A stretch of DNA of 5,281 bases, taken from the NCBI GenBank assembly GCA_029259835.1, contig JAJDEL010000398.1, positions 1 to 5,281 of the forward strand. The letters are read 5' to 3'. The first letter of the stretch is position 1. Each line of letters opens with the position of its first letter. The stretch is from Planctomicrobium sp. (GTDB lineage: Bacteria; Planctomycetota; Planctomycetia; Planctomycetales; Planctomycetaceae). Positions 1 to 5,161 of the stretch are shown here, in pieces. Made by a program: the position numbers and the translations under genes. Below the pieces are notes generated by a model, which saw only the letters and a program-made list of their open reading frames with translations, ran no database searches and was not told the origin of the DNA.

Positions 1-127
1 CGTAACAGACAGTCCGGTCTCGAACGATCTTTTTGTATTTCGAGTGCTGATGCAAACGCTCCACGTCGACGCGTCGCGTCTTCGAGTTACGGTCACTGGT
101 CACAACACCAACCAACGTTGTACGCAT
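1..127 (-). CDS. rpsQ: Small ribosomal subunit protein S17 (uS17), 3' end cut by the window edge
   Basis: S17 is a primary 16S rRNA-binding protein of the 30S body with an OB-fold. The first 42 residues are visible. They start MRTTLVGVVTSDRNSKTRRV and continue through a KYKKIVRDRTVCY segment, which matches the family's GVVxSDKxxKTxxV and KYGKxVRRxxxxxAHD blocks. The remaining roughly 40 or more residues lie beyond position 1. The ATG at 127 is chosen because it gives the usual S17 N-terminus. The frame is open for only ten more codons upstream before a stop at 158-160, and no other ATG occurs there. The ribosome-binding signal is weak (AAGAG about 10 bases upstream). It lies 37 bases after rpmC, the normal position at the end of the S10 cluster. 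Confidence 0.95.
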   Translation of the reverse strand, partial: MRTTLVGVVTSDRNSKTRRVDVERLHQHSKYKKIVRDRTVCY

Positions 128-164
128 GTCAATTGTGCTCTTAACAGGCTGATAAATTCAATAA

Positions 165-368
165 TTACTCAACACCCGCCAACCGGCGTTCGTGTTGAAG
201 GGTTTTAATGCGTGCAATGGTTCGACGAAGTTTTGTCAGATTGCTTGGTGCATCCAACTTCTCCGTTGACGCCTGAAATCGCAGGCGAAACAGTTCTTGT
301 TGAGTTTGATTCAACTCAGCAGTCAACTGCTCGTCGTTCATCTCACGCAGTTCTTTGGCTTTCGACAT
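165..368 (-). CDS. rpmC: Large ribosomal subunit protein L29 (uL29)
   Basis: L29 is a small two-helix hairpin protein that binds 23S rRNA near the polypeptide exit tunnel beside L23. The predicted protein has 67 residues, a typical length. The N-terminal helix carries KAKELREMNDEQL (residues 3-15) followed by ELFRLRFQ (25-32), the family's most recognisable block. The second helix carries LRRTIARIKTLQHER (47-61). The frame is open back to a TTG at 434, but the ATG at 368 gives the standard N-terminus, so the 22 upstream codons are taken as untranslated. Ribosome-binding signal is poor: AGGA lies about 20 bases upstream. The gene sits 79 bases after rplP, an unusually loose spacing for this pair, and a small 5-bp inverted repeat lies in between. 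Confidence 0.96.
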   Translation of the reverse strand: MSKAKELREMNDEQLTAELNQTQQELFRLRFQASTEKLDAPSNLTKLRRTIARIKTLQHERRLAGVE

Positions 369-404
369 GATTCTTGTCGCGTTGCGTTTCCTAAGACAGT
401 GAGA

Positions 405-421
405 TCGACTTTCTTCGTCGA
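405..421 (-). repeat. Small inverted repeat in the rplP-rpmC gap
   Basis: On the transcribed strand TCGAC and GTCGA form a possible 5-bp stem around a 7-base loop (GAAGAAA), about 37 bases before the rpmC start. There is no T-tract, so it is not a terminator. A stem this short may occur by chance. It is listed only because it falls in a 79-base untranslated gap. Confidence 0.25.
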
Positions 422-447
422 GGAACACCGTCAACCAATCTCAAATT

Positions 448-867
448 CTAACCGATTTGTCTTTCAACAAGCCGGACTCGCACTGGAAGCTTATGAGCAA
501 CGCGATTGAAACAATCACGGGCTGCATCATGTGTTCCTCCAGCAATTTCAAACAAAACCGTTCCGGGCTTGACAACTGCGACCCAGTGATCCGGCTCTCC
601 TTTTCCCTTACCCATACGAGTTTCAAGGGGACGAGCTGTTACGGACTTATCTGGAAAGATGCGAATATACAACTTCCCACCAGTGCCGCGAATATACTGA
701 GTTGCCGCAATTCTGCAGGCTTCGATAGTTCGAGCGGAGACATGCCCAGCTTGTGTGGACTGTAAACCGAACTCACCGAAAACGACCGTGTTTCCACGAG
801 TCGCATTACCTTTTATGCGACCTCTTTGTCTTTTTCGAAACTTTACCCTTCTCGGCATAAGTGCCAT
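448..867 (-). CDS. rplP: Large ribosomal subunit protein L16 (uL16)
   Basis: L16 is a late-assembling 50S protein near the A-site tRNA and the peptidyl-transferase centre. The predicted 139 residues are the usual length. Landmarks in order are [16 protein letters not shown] (1-16), [12 protein letters not shown] (25-36), EACRIA (49-54), IRIFPDK (68-74) and RMGKGKG (84-90), ending with a KLPVRVRLV block (127-134). Arg84 aligns with Escherichia coli Arg81, which is hydroxylated there. The ATG at 867 is chosen over the in-frame ATG at 858 because GAGGAG lies 7 bases upstream of it and it gives the common MxxMPxR start. The start lies inside rpsC, so the genes overlap by 62 bases, with rplP in the +1 frame relative to rpsC. 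The overlap suggests translational coupling; that is inference. Confidence 0.97.
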   Translation of the reverse strand: MALMPRRVKFRKRQRGRIKGNATRGNTVVFGEFGLQSTQAGHVSARTIEACRIAATQYIRGTGGKLYIRIFPDKSVTARPLETRMGKGKGEPDHWVAVVKPGTVLFEIAGGTHDAARDCFNRVAHKLPVRVRLVERQIG

Positions 868-1507
868 CGGTACTCTCCTCATCCGCGTAATTGCCCAGGT
901 CAACCCAGACCTTAACGCCAATCACACCTTGTGCTGTCTTTGCTTCAGTAAATCCGTAATCAACGTGCCGTTGCAATGTTGAAAGTGGAATCGAACCCCG
1001 GCTCGCTTTTTCTTTTCGAGACATTTCTGCCCCGCCAAGTCTTCCAGAGAGTTCAATTTTCACTCCCAGAACACCCGCTTCCATCACTTGATCAAGCGTT
1101 CGCTTGATCGCTCGACGAAAGCTTCCTCGTTTCGACAATTGCTGAGCGATATCTTCCGCCACCAATTGAGCACAACGGTATGGATTATTGATCTCAACAA
1201 TCTTAACTTCCATGCGTCGACCGAATTTCTCTTCGAGTCGAGCCTTCAGTCGATCAATCTCTTGACCTTTACGACCAATAATAATCCCTGGTCGTGCAGA
1301 GAAGAGGTGAACGATCACCTGATCTCGTGTGCGGTCGATTTCGATTTTTTCAATCGCAGCAGACTTATATTCCGCCTTGATAAAAAGCCGAATCCCTCGA
1401 TCTTCAACCAAGAGATCACCGAACTCTTTTTTCGTTGCATACCATCGGCTTCGCCAAGGCTCAACAATCCCGACTCGGAATCCACGTGGGTGAACTTTCT
1501 GTCCCAT
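806..1507 (-). CDS. rpsC: Small ribosomal subunit protein S3 (uS3)
   Basis: S3 is a 30S head protein that forms part of the mRNA entry channel and helicase site with S4 and S5. The 233-residue product equals the E. coli length and aligns without gaps by eye over most of its length. It starts MGQKVHPRGFRVGIV. The KH domain has ARPGIIIGRKG at 71-81, with the GxxG loop at 78-81. RRAIK at 131-135 keeps the basic residues that contact mRNA in E. coli (Arg131, Arg132, Lys135). The C-terminal domain has SGRLGGAEMSR (154-164) and GVIGVKVWV (194-202). The last 20 residues form a lysine- and arginine-rich tail encoded by the same bases as the rplP start. AGGA lies 7 bases before the ATG, just after the rplV stop. 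Confidence 0.97.
   Translation of the reverse strand: MGQKVHPRGFRVGIVEPWRSRWYATKKEFGDLLVEDRGIRLFIKAEYKSAAIEKIEIDRTRDQVIVHLFSARPGIIIGRKGQEIDRLKARLEEKFGRRMEVKIVEINNPYRCAQLVAEDIAQQLSKRGSFRRAIKRTLDQVMEAGVLGVKIELSGRLGGAEMSRKEKASRGSIPLSTLQRHVDYGFTEAKTAQGVIGVKVWVDLGNYADEESTDGTYAEKGKVSKKTKRSHKR
875..880 (-). promoter_or_regulatory. Ribosome-binding site of rplP inside rpsC
   Basis: On the transcribed strand GAGGAG ends 7 bases before the ATG at 867. It is the strongest Shine-Dalgarno match in the window and is embedded in rpsC codons for Asp-Glu-Glu-Ser. It decides the rplP start and supports the view that the gene overlap is real. Confidence 0.8.
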
Positions 1508-1514
1508 CTAACTG

Positions 1515-1518
1515 TCCT
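1515..1518 (-). promoter_or_regulatory. Ribosome-binding site of rpsC
   Basis: AGGA on the transcribed strand lies 7 bases before the rpsC ATG, within the 15-base gap after the rplV stop. The close spacing fits coupled translation of L22 and S3. Confidence 0.6.
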
Positions 1519-1522
1519 ATCC

Positions 1523-1867
1523 TTATTCCACTTCTGGTGCATCAATGGCGACGTGTATATGAGAGAACCGTCGACGAATCACAAACGCCATCCCTCGCGC
1601 TCTCGGTTGCATTCGCTTAAACATTGGTCCGCCGTCGACATGACAATCGACAATCGGCAGATTATCAACATTTCGGGCACCTCGATCTTCCGCATTCGCA
1701 GCCGCACTCCTAAGAACTTTCTCAAGAAAGCGAGCACCACGATTCGGCTCGTACTTCAAGGCTTCAATTCCCTGCTCGACAGTCAACCCCTGGATCATTT
1801 TCGCAAAAGGACGCACCTTTGTCGCGGAAATTCTCGCATGACGATGACTCGCCTTTACCAATGCCAT
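1523..1867 (-). CDS. rplV: Large ribosomal subunit protein L22 (uL22)
   Basis: L22 binds all domains of 23S rRNA, and its long beta-hairpin lines the nascent-peptide tunnel opposite L4. The predicted 114 residues are a typical length. It begins MALVKASHRHARISATKVRP and continues with LKYEPNRGARFLEKVLRSAAANAE (around 37-60), the standard L22 core. The tunnel hairpin region is GGPMFKRMQPRARGMA (about 79-94), with the usual KRxxPRARG pattern. The C-terminus is a beta-strand with IHVAI. The frame is open upstream to a GTG at 1909, but the ATG at 1867 is preceded by GGGAG at a spacing of 8 and gives the family's usual start. It lies 47 bases after rpsS, with a possible 6-bp hairpin in the gap. Confidence 0.96.
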   Translation of the reverse strand: MALVKASHRHARISATKVRPFAKMIQGLTVEQGIEALKYEPNRGARFLEKVLRSAAANAEDRGARNVDNLPIVDCHVDGGPMFKRMQPRARGMAFVIRRRFSHIHVAIDAPEVE

Positions 1868-1875
1868 AACCTCAA

Positions 1876-1880
1876 CTCCC
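1876..1880 (-). promoter_or_regulatory. Ribosome-binding site of rplV
   Basis: GGGAG on the transcribed strand lies 8 bases before the ATG at 1867. It selects that ATG over the open upstream extension of the frame. Confidence 0.6.
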
Positions 1881-1885
1881 GTGAT

Positions 1886-1906
1886 TCGAGCAAAACAACC
1901 GCTCGA
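1886..1906 (-). repeat. Possible hairpin in the rpsS-rplV gap
   Basis: On the transcribed strand TCGAGC and GCTCGA are perfect complements around a 9-base loop (GGTTGTTTT). The structure sits directly upstream of the rplV ribosome-binding site. No T-tract follows, so it is not a terminator. It could influence rplV initiation or mRNA processing, or be chance. Confidence 0.35.
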
Positions 1907-1914
1907 CACAACCT

Positions 1915-2184
1915 TTACCTGTTTCCTCTTGCACCATGACCACGAAATGTTCGTGTTGGTGAAAATTCGCCGAGTTTATGCCCGACCATATCTTCTGTCA
2001 CATACACCGAAATATGCTGGCGCCCATTGTGCACCAAAAACGTGTGACCAATAAACTCTGGCGAGATCGTCGAACGTCTCGCCCATGTCTTAATGGCGTC
2101 TTTACGTCCGTTCTCATCGAGTTTTGCGATCTTCTTCAGGAGCTTTTCATCAACGTAAGGCCCCTTCTTCAATGACCGACTCAT
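1915..2184 (-). CDS. rpsS: Small ribosomal subunit protein S19 (uS19)
   Basis: S19 is a 30S head protein that pairs with S13 and contacts the A-site tRNA and the bridge to the 50S. The 89-residue product is close to the usual 91-93. It begins [19 protein letters not shown], nearly the family consensus. It continues with [24 protein letters not shown] (32-55), [21 protein letters not shown] (60-80) and a GHGARGNR basic tail. All the highly conserved blocks (RRSxIxPxxxGxTxxVHNG and [15 protein letters not shown]) are intact. AAGG ends 7 bases before the ATG. It follows rplB by 78 bases and precedes rplV by 47 bases. Confidence 0.97.
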   Translation of the reverse strand: MSRSLKKGPYVDEKLLKKIAKLDENGRKDAIKTWARRSTISPEFIGHTFLVHNGRQHISVYVTEDMVGHKLGEFSPTRTFRGHGARGNR

Positions 2185-2203
2185 ACGACTACCTTTTTCT
2201 TCA

Positions 2204-2219
2204 AAGCGACACTTCGCTC
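2204..2219 (-). repeat. Small hairpin candidate upstream of rpsS
   Basis: AGCGA and TCGCT form a perfect 5-bp stem around a 4-base loop (AGTG) on the transcribed strand, with one more G-U pair possible at the base. It lies just before the AAGG ribosome-binding site of rpsS. It is short and may be chance. Confidence 0.28.
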
Positions 2220-2262
2220 AAACTTGCCGGACCAGAACACTGGACTCAGCATTGTATTCTGA

Positions 2263-3135
2263 TTACGTCTTTTTCAAACCATAGCGACGCGAACGTCGAC
2301 GACGAATAATTGCCTTTGATGATGGCTTCTTCTTTTTGCGAGTATTGCCACCTTTCGCCAGCTTTCCGGTTGGACTACAAGGATGTCGTCCACCAGAGTT
2401 TCGACCTTCACCACCACCCATCGGATGGGCGACCGGGTTCATAACTGTCCCACGAACGTGAGGGCGACGCCCTTTCCATCTCGTACGACCAGCTTTACCC
2501 AAAACAACTTTTGAATGATCTGAATTACCAACGACTCCAATCGTCGCACGGCATTCAGCAGGCAAACGCCGAACTTCCCCCGAAGGCAAAGTCACCTGTG
2601 CCCAGCCTTTTTCACTTGCGTTCAAGACGGCGTAGTTCCCTGCACTGCGAACGAGTTGCCCACCACGACCGGGTTGCATCTCGATGTTATGAACTTCTGT
2701 TCCTTGTGGAATTTTCGACATCGGCAAACAGTTCCCGACTGTTGGCTCAGCATCTTCACCACTGACAACCGTATCGCCTGCCTTCAGGCCATTTGGTGCC
2801 AAAATGTAACACTTCGTTGGCTTCCCTGATTCCGGGCACTCATACTCAAGCAACGCAATACGCGCCGAACGATTCGGATCGTACTCAATGTGCGTCACTT
2901 TCATTTCCACGCCGTCAACCTGTCGCTTGAAATCAATAATGCGATAGATCTTCCGATGTCCGCCACCTCGGTGCCGAACCGTAATTTTCCCATGATGATT
3001 CCGACCACCCGTGCGGGTGACGCGAACCGTCAGGCTTTTCTCGGGTCGTTTCTTACGATCCGTAATCTCAGCGAAGTCGCTGACGGATGCTCCGCGACGT
3101 CCTGGCGTGACCGGTTTGTAGTAACGAATTCCCAT
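2263..3135 (-). CDS. rplB: Large ribosomal subunit protein L2 (uL2)
   Basis: L2 is a primary 23S rRNA-binding protein needed for subunit association and close to the peptidyl-transferase centre. The 290 residues slightly exceed the usual 272-278. The OB-fold half has [18 protein letters not shown] (43-60) and [13 protein letters not shown] (83-95). The SH3-like half has AGDTVVSG (119-126), [14 protein letters not shown] (153-166) and RATIGVVGN (196-204). The motif at 233-245 reads [13 protein letters not shown]. His237 aligns with E. coli His229, a residue implicated in peptidyl transfer, but the flanking Asp228 and His231 of E. coli are Ala236 and Met239 here. The C-terminus is strongly basic (KKKK at 267-270, RRRRSRR at 278-284). 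The start ATG has a modest GGGA signal at a spacing of 8. A hairpin fills part of the 92-base gap upstream. Confidence 0.97.
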   Translation of the reverse strand: MGIRYYKPVTPGRRGASVSDFAEITDRKKRPEKSLTVRVTRTGGRNHHGKITVRHRGGGHRKIYRIIDFKRQVDGVEMKVTHIEYDPNRSARIALLEYECPESGKPTKCYILAPNGLKAGDTVVSGEDAEPTVGNCLPMSKIPQGTEVHNIEMQPGRGGQLVRSAGNYAVLNASEKGWAQVTLPSGEVRRLPAECRATIGVVGNSDHSKVVLGKAGRTRWKGRRPHVRGTVMNPVAHPMGGGEGRNSGGRHPCSPTGKLAKGGNTRKKKKPSSKAIIRRRRSRRYGLKKT

Positions 3136-3174
3136 CGGAATAATCCCGAAATTTCTCAGTTCTTAAATTCTTAG

Positions 3175-3202
3175 CAGTCACCGCCAATCCGGGCAGTGAC
3201 CA
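3175..3202 (-). promoter_or_regulatory. Strong hairpin in the rplW-rplB gap
   Basis: On the transcribed strand GTCACTGCC (3200-3192) pairs with GGCGGTGAC (3185-3177): eight Watson-Crick pairs plus one G-U, around a 6-base loop CGGATT. Two more wobble pairs can extend the base. It lies in the untranslated 92-base gap between L23 and L2, about 40 bases before the rplB ATG. No T-tract follows, so it is probably not a terminator. An RNA-processing, stability or autoregulatory site is possible. The structure is seen; the function is inferred. Confidence 0.55.
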
Positions 3203-3227
3203 AAACAACTCTCACGTCAACTCACTA

Positions 3228-3521
3228 TCAGAAGAAGGAAATCCGATCTTCTTCATGAAGTTGAACAACAGCCTTTTTCCAATCCGGTGTGTGACCTTTT
3301 GCCAGCCGACTACTGCGGGGCTTGCCTTTGCGATTTTGCGTACGCACCGCAACAACGCGAACATCCCACAACTCTTCGACTGCCTTGCGAATGTCTGCCT
3401 TTGTCGCGATCTTATTCACTTCAAATGCATACGCATTGTACTTTTCCGACTGATGAACCCCCTTCTCTGTCACGAGAGGACGAAGCACCACTTGATGTGA
3501 TTCCAATTCAATTCCGGACAC
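3228..3521 (-). CDS. rplW: Large ribosomal subunit protein L23 (uL23)
   Basis: L23 lies at the polypeptide tunnel exit and is the docking site for trigger factor and the signal recognition particle. With the start chosen here it has 97 residues, a normal length. Landmarks are VVLRPLVTEKG (11-21), where Glu19 aligns with the trigger-factor-contacting Glu18 of E. coli, then YAFEVNKIATKADIRKAVEE (31-50), VRTQNRKGK (59-67) and PDWKKAVVQL (78-87). No ATG exists near the N-terminus. In-frame candidates are TTG at 3533, GTG at 3521 and TTG at 3506. GTG is preferred because GGAG ends 6 bases before it. It lies about 62 bases after rplD. The start is uncertain by a few codons; the identity is not. Confidence 0.94.
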   Translation of the reverse strand: MSGIELESHQVVLRPLVTEKGVHQSEKYNAYAFEVNKIATKADIRKAVEELWDVRVVAVRTQNRKGKPRSSRLAKGHTPDWKKAVVQLHEEDRISFF

Positions 3522-3527
3522 AATCCA

Positions 3528-3531
3528 CTCC
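3528..3531 (-). promoter_or_regulatory. Ribosome-binding site selecting the GTG start of rplW
   Basis: GGAG on the transcribed strand lies 6 bases before the GTG at 3521. The competing TTG codons at 3533 and 3506 have no comparable signal at the right distance. This is the main basis for the start call. Confidence 0.55.
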
Positions 3532-3583
3532 AATTCACTCAGCTGTACACTTCACAACACGGCTCATCACCACACACCCAGCA

Positions 3584-4258
3584 CTAACTGGCGGCAGCAA
3601 CAGGCTCTTCACTCGAAGCAAGCTTCCCCTCACGGGCAAGATCAATCGCTTCCTCAGTAATCAACAAATGCCTCTGATGCAGAAGCGAATAGGCATTCAA
3701 CTCTTTCAACGGGGCAACCCAAAGGTTCGGGATATTCCTCGCAGAACGCCACAAGTTGACATCATGATCAGGAATCACGAGAAGCGCCGACGCACCTCCA
3801 ACTCCGATCGCATTCAACATCTGGGAAATCACTTTTGTCTTCGGCTCAGTCACTGAAAGCCCATTCAGAACAACCGCTTCACCATCCTGAAACTTACTCA
3901 GCATCGCCATTCGAGTTGCAATTCGAATCGCCTTCTTAGGCAAACGATATGAAAAGTCACGAGGACGCTTCGCAAAAGCGTGACCACCACCGACACGCAC
4001 AGGAGACATTCGCGTCCCCATACGAGCGTTACCAGTCCCCTTCTGACGGAACATCTTCTTCTTGCGACCCGCAACTTCACCACGAGTCTTTGTCTTAAAC
4101 GTCCCCTGCCGCTTATTTGCCTCGTACATCACGACAACATCATGTAGCAACTGCTTGCTAACTCGATCAGCAAGCTCAGCACCGTCAAATTCATACACAC
4201 CAACATCACCACCTGCCAGGTCGCGAATCGGAGCTGAAATCTTCGTATTATCTGCCAT
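3584..4258 (-). CDS. rplD: Large ribosomal subunit protein L4 (uL4)
   Basis: L4 binds 23S rRNA, lines the narrow part of the exit tunnel with L22, and in Gammaproteobacteria also represses its own operon. The predicted 224 residues are slightly above the usual 200-210. The globular part surrounds the tunnel loop, which has RKKKMFRQKGTGNARMG (65-81), SPVRVGGGHAFAKRPRDFS (85-103) and LPKKAIR (106-112). This loop includes the region where macrolide-resistance changes occur in other bacteria. The C-terminus ends in an acidic and alanine-rich extension (SSEEPVAAAS). The frame is open upstream into rplC, but the ATG at 4258 gives a standard start, 10 bases after the rplC stop. The likely signal is AGG overlapping the rplC TAG stop. 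Tight spacing implies coupling with L3. Confidence 0.96.
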   Translation of the reverse strand: MADNTKISAPIRDLAGGDVGVYEFDGAELADRVSKQLLHDVVVMYEANKRQGTFKTKTRGEVAGRKKKMFRQKGTGNARMGTRMSPVRVGGGHAFAKRPRDFSYRLPKKAIRIATRMAMLSKFQDGEAVVLNGLSVTEPKTKVISQMLNAIGVGGASALLVIPDHDVNLWRSARNIPNLWVAPLKELNAYSLLHQRHLLITEEAIDLAREGKLASSEEPVAAAS

Positions 4259-4268
4259 TTGAATCAAC

Positions 4269-4994
4269 CTACTTCGCTGCCCGAACCATGACATAACCGC
4301 CATTCGGTCCAGGAACAGAACCTTCCACAAGCAGAATATTATTCTCTGCATCAACCCGAACAACATTCAGGTTTCGCACTGTAATTCGAGTATTTCCGTA
4401 CTGCCCAGCCATCCGCCGACCCTTCCAGACGCGACCAGGATCAGTCGCCTGACCGATACTTCCCGGCTTACGATGCACCTTCTTGACACCGTGAGACGCT
4501 TTCTGCCCCTGAAAGTTGTGCCGCTTCATCACACCAGCAGTACCACGACCTTTACTCGTCGCAATAACATCAACTGTCTTCACATCAGCGAGAACATCGG
4601 CAGTCAATTCTTGACCAACTTCGTAACCTCGCCCTTCACCATCAACGCGAAACTCGCGAACAAAACGCTTCGGCTCACAACCAGCCTTACCAGAAACCTC
4701 AACCCCCGCTTCAACCAAACGCTGTTGCCGCTTACTCTTCAACTGGGCAACGTGCCCACGCTCAGCACGATTCGCACGACTTCGCTTCCGCTGACTCTCA
4801 TCACGCCCTTTATCCTTTGCACTCAGCTTATCATCAAAGCCAAGCTGCACACCTTCATAGCCATCACGATCCTGAGTCTTCAACTGCAGAACCGTACATG
4901 GACCAGCCTCAATAACAGTCACCGAAACGACGATTCCGTTATCGTCGTAGACTTGTGTCATTCCAACTTTTCTACCCAAGAGCCCCAAAGGCAT
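4269..4994 (-). CDS. rplC: Large ribosomal subunit protein L3 (uL3)
   Basis: L3 initiates 50S assembly, and a long loop of it reaches towards the peptidyl-transferase centre. It has 241 residues against about 205-215 in most bacteria. The N-terminus is LLGRKVGMTQVYDDNG (5-20), then AGPCTVLQLKTQDRDGYEGV (30-49) and VQLGF (49-53). A charged insertion (about 57-105), rich in Lys, Arg and Glu, separates this from CEPKRFVREF (106-115), blocks that are closer together in most L3 proteins. The central loop has KRHNFQGQKASHG (157-169), PGSIGQATDPGRVWKGRRMAG (177-197) and YGN (199-201). Gln182 aligns with the glutamine methylated by PrmB in E. coli. AGAGG lies 7 bases before the ATG. A structured 167-base gap separates it from rpsJ. 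Confidence 0.96.
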   Translation of the reverse strand: MPLGLLGRKVGMTQVYDDNGIVVSVTVIEAGPCTVLQLKTQDRDGYEGVQLGFDDKLSAKDKGRDESQRKRSRANRAERGHVAQLKSKRQQRLVEAGVEVSGKAGCEPKRFVREFRVDGEGRGYEVGQELTADVLADVKTVDVIATSKGRGTAGVMKRHNFQGQKASHGVKKVHRKPGSIGQATDPGRVWKGRRMAGQYGNTRITVRNLNVVRVDAENNILLVEGSVPGPNGGYVMVRAAK

Positions 4995-5001
4995 GGCTCA
5001 A

Positions 5002-5006
5002 CCTCT
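5002..5006 (-). promoter_or_regulatory. Ribosome-binding site of rplC
   Basis: AGAGG on the transcribed strand lies 7 bases before the ATG at 4994. It follows closely behind the GC-rich hairpin at 5017-5031, which leaves it exposed rather than sequestered. Confidence 0.6.
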
Positions 5007-5016
5007 CAACTATCTC

Positions 5017-5031
5017 GCGGCGACTCGCCGC
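5017..5031 (-). promoter_or_regulatory. GC-rich hairpin upstream of rplC
   Basis: GCGGCGA and TCGCCGC are perfect inverted repeats around one base on the transcribed strand. A realistic fold is 6 G-C-rich pairs with a 3-base AGT loop. It ends 10 bases before the AGAGG site of rplC. No T-tract follows. It may modulate rplC initiation; no family known to me is matched. Confidence 0.45.
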
Positions 5032-5037
5032 TCATTC

Positions 5038-5069
5038 TTGCCAGAAAACTCAAGAGTCCCCACAGGCAA
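5038..5069 (-). repeat. Two-tier inverted repeat in the rpsJ-rplC gap
   Basis: TTGCC (5069-5065) pairs with GGCAA (5042-5038), and inside it ACTC (5057-5054) can pair with GAGT (5051-5048). The short inner loop and unpaired bases make the fold uncertain. It is listed because it lies between two clearer hairpins in the same gap. Confidence 0.25.
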
Positions 5070-5076
5070 TCAACAC

Positions 5077-5094
5077 AAAAAGGACGCAACGTCC
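5077..5094 (-). terminator. Terminator-like hairpin with T-tract between rpsJ and rplC
   Basis: On the transcribed strand GGACG-TTG-CGTCC is followed immediately by TTTTT. The 5-bp stem is short for a full intrinsic terminator, though a G-U pair can extend it. Since L3 and all later genes depend on reading through, it would act at most as a partial terminator or attenuator. The sequence pattern is seen; the activity is inferred. Confidence 0.35.
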
Positions 5095-5161
5095 CACTAT
5101 TCACATCGCGAAGACAACAACTCGTCACCCACGCCTCAGCACAACTGGCAACCACAAAAAA

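Noticed and set aside
369..434. N-terminal extension of L29 to a TTG at 434
   Set aside because: The extra 22 residues do not resemble L29, and the ATG at 368 gives the standard N-terminus.
1088..1939. 283-codon plus-strand open frame opposite rpsC, rplV and rpsS
   Set aside because: It is antisense to three unmistakable ribosomal-protein genes, the product has no recognisable motif, and its length follows from the codon choice of the real genes.
3535..3567. Ten-codon minus-strand frame (ATG at 3567) between rplD and rplW
   Set aside because: It is out of frame with rplW, very short, and without a clear ribosome-binding site. It could couple to the GTG start, but nothing supports that beyond position.
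3287..3856. 189-codon plus-strand open frame across rplW and rplD
   Set aside because: It is antisense to two conserved genes and crosses their intergenic gap without any supporting motif.
5006..5035. Nine-codon minus-strand reading frame (ATG at 5035) ending at the rplC ribosome-binding site
   Set aside because: It has no convincing Shine-Dalgarno sequence and overlaps the GC-rich hairpin. Frames this short are expected by chance.
4995..5161. Internal promoter in the rpsJ-rplC gap
   Set aside because: I found no pair of -35 and -10 hexamers with acceptable match and spacing on the transcribed strand.
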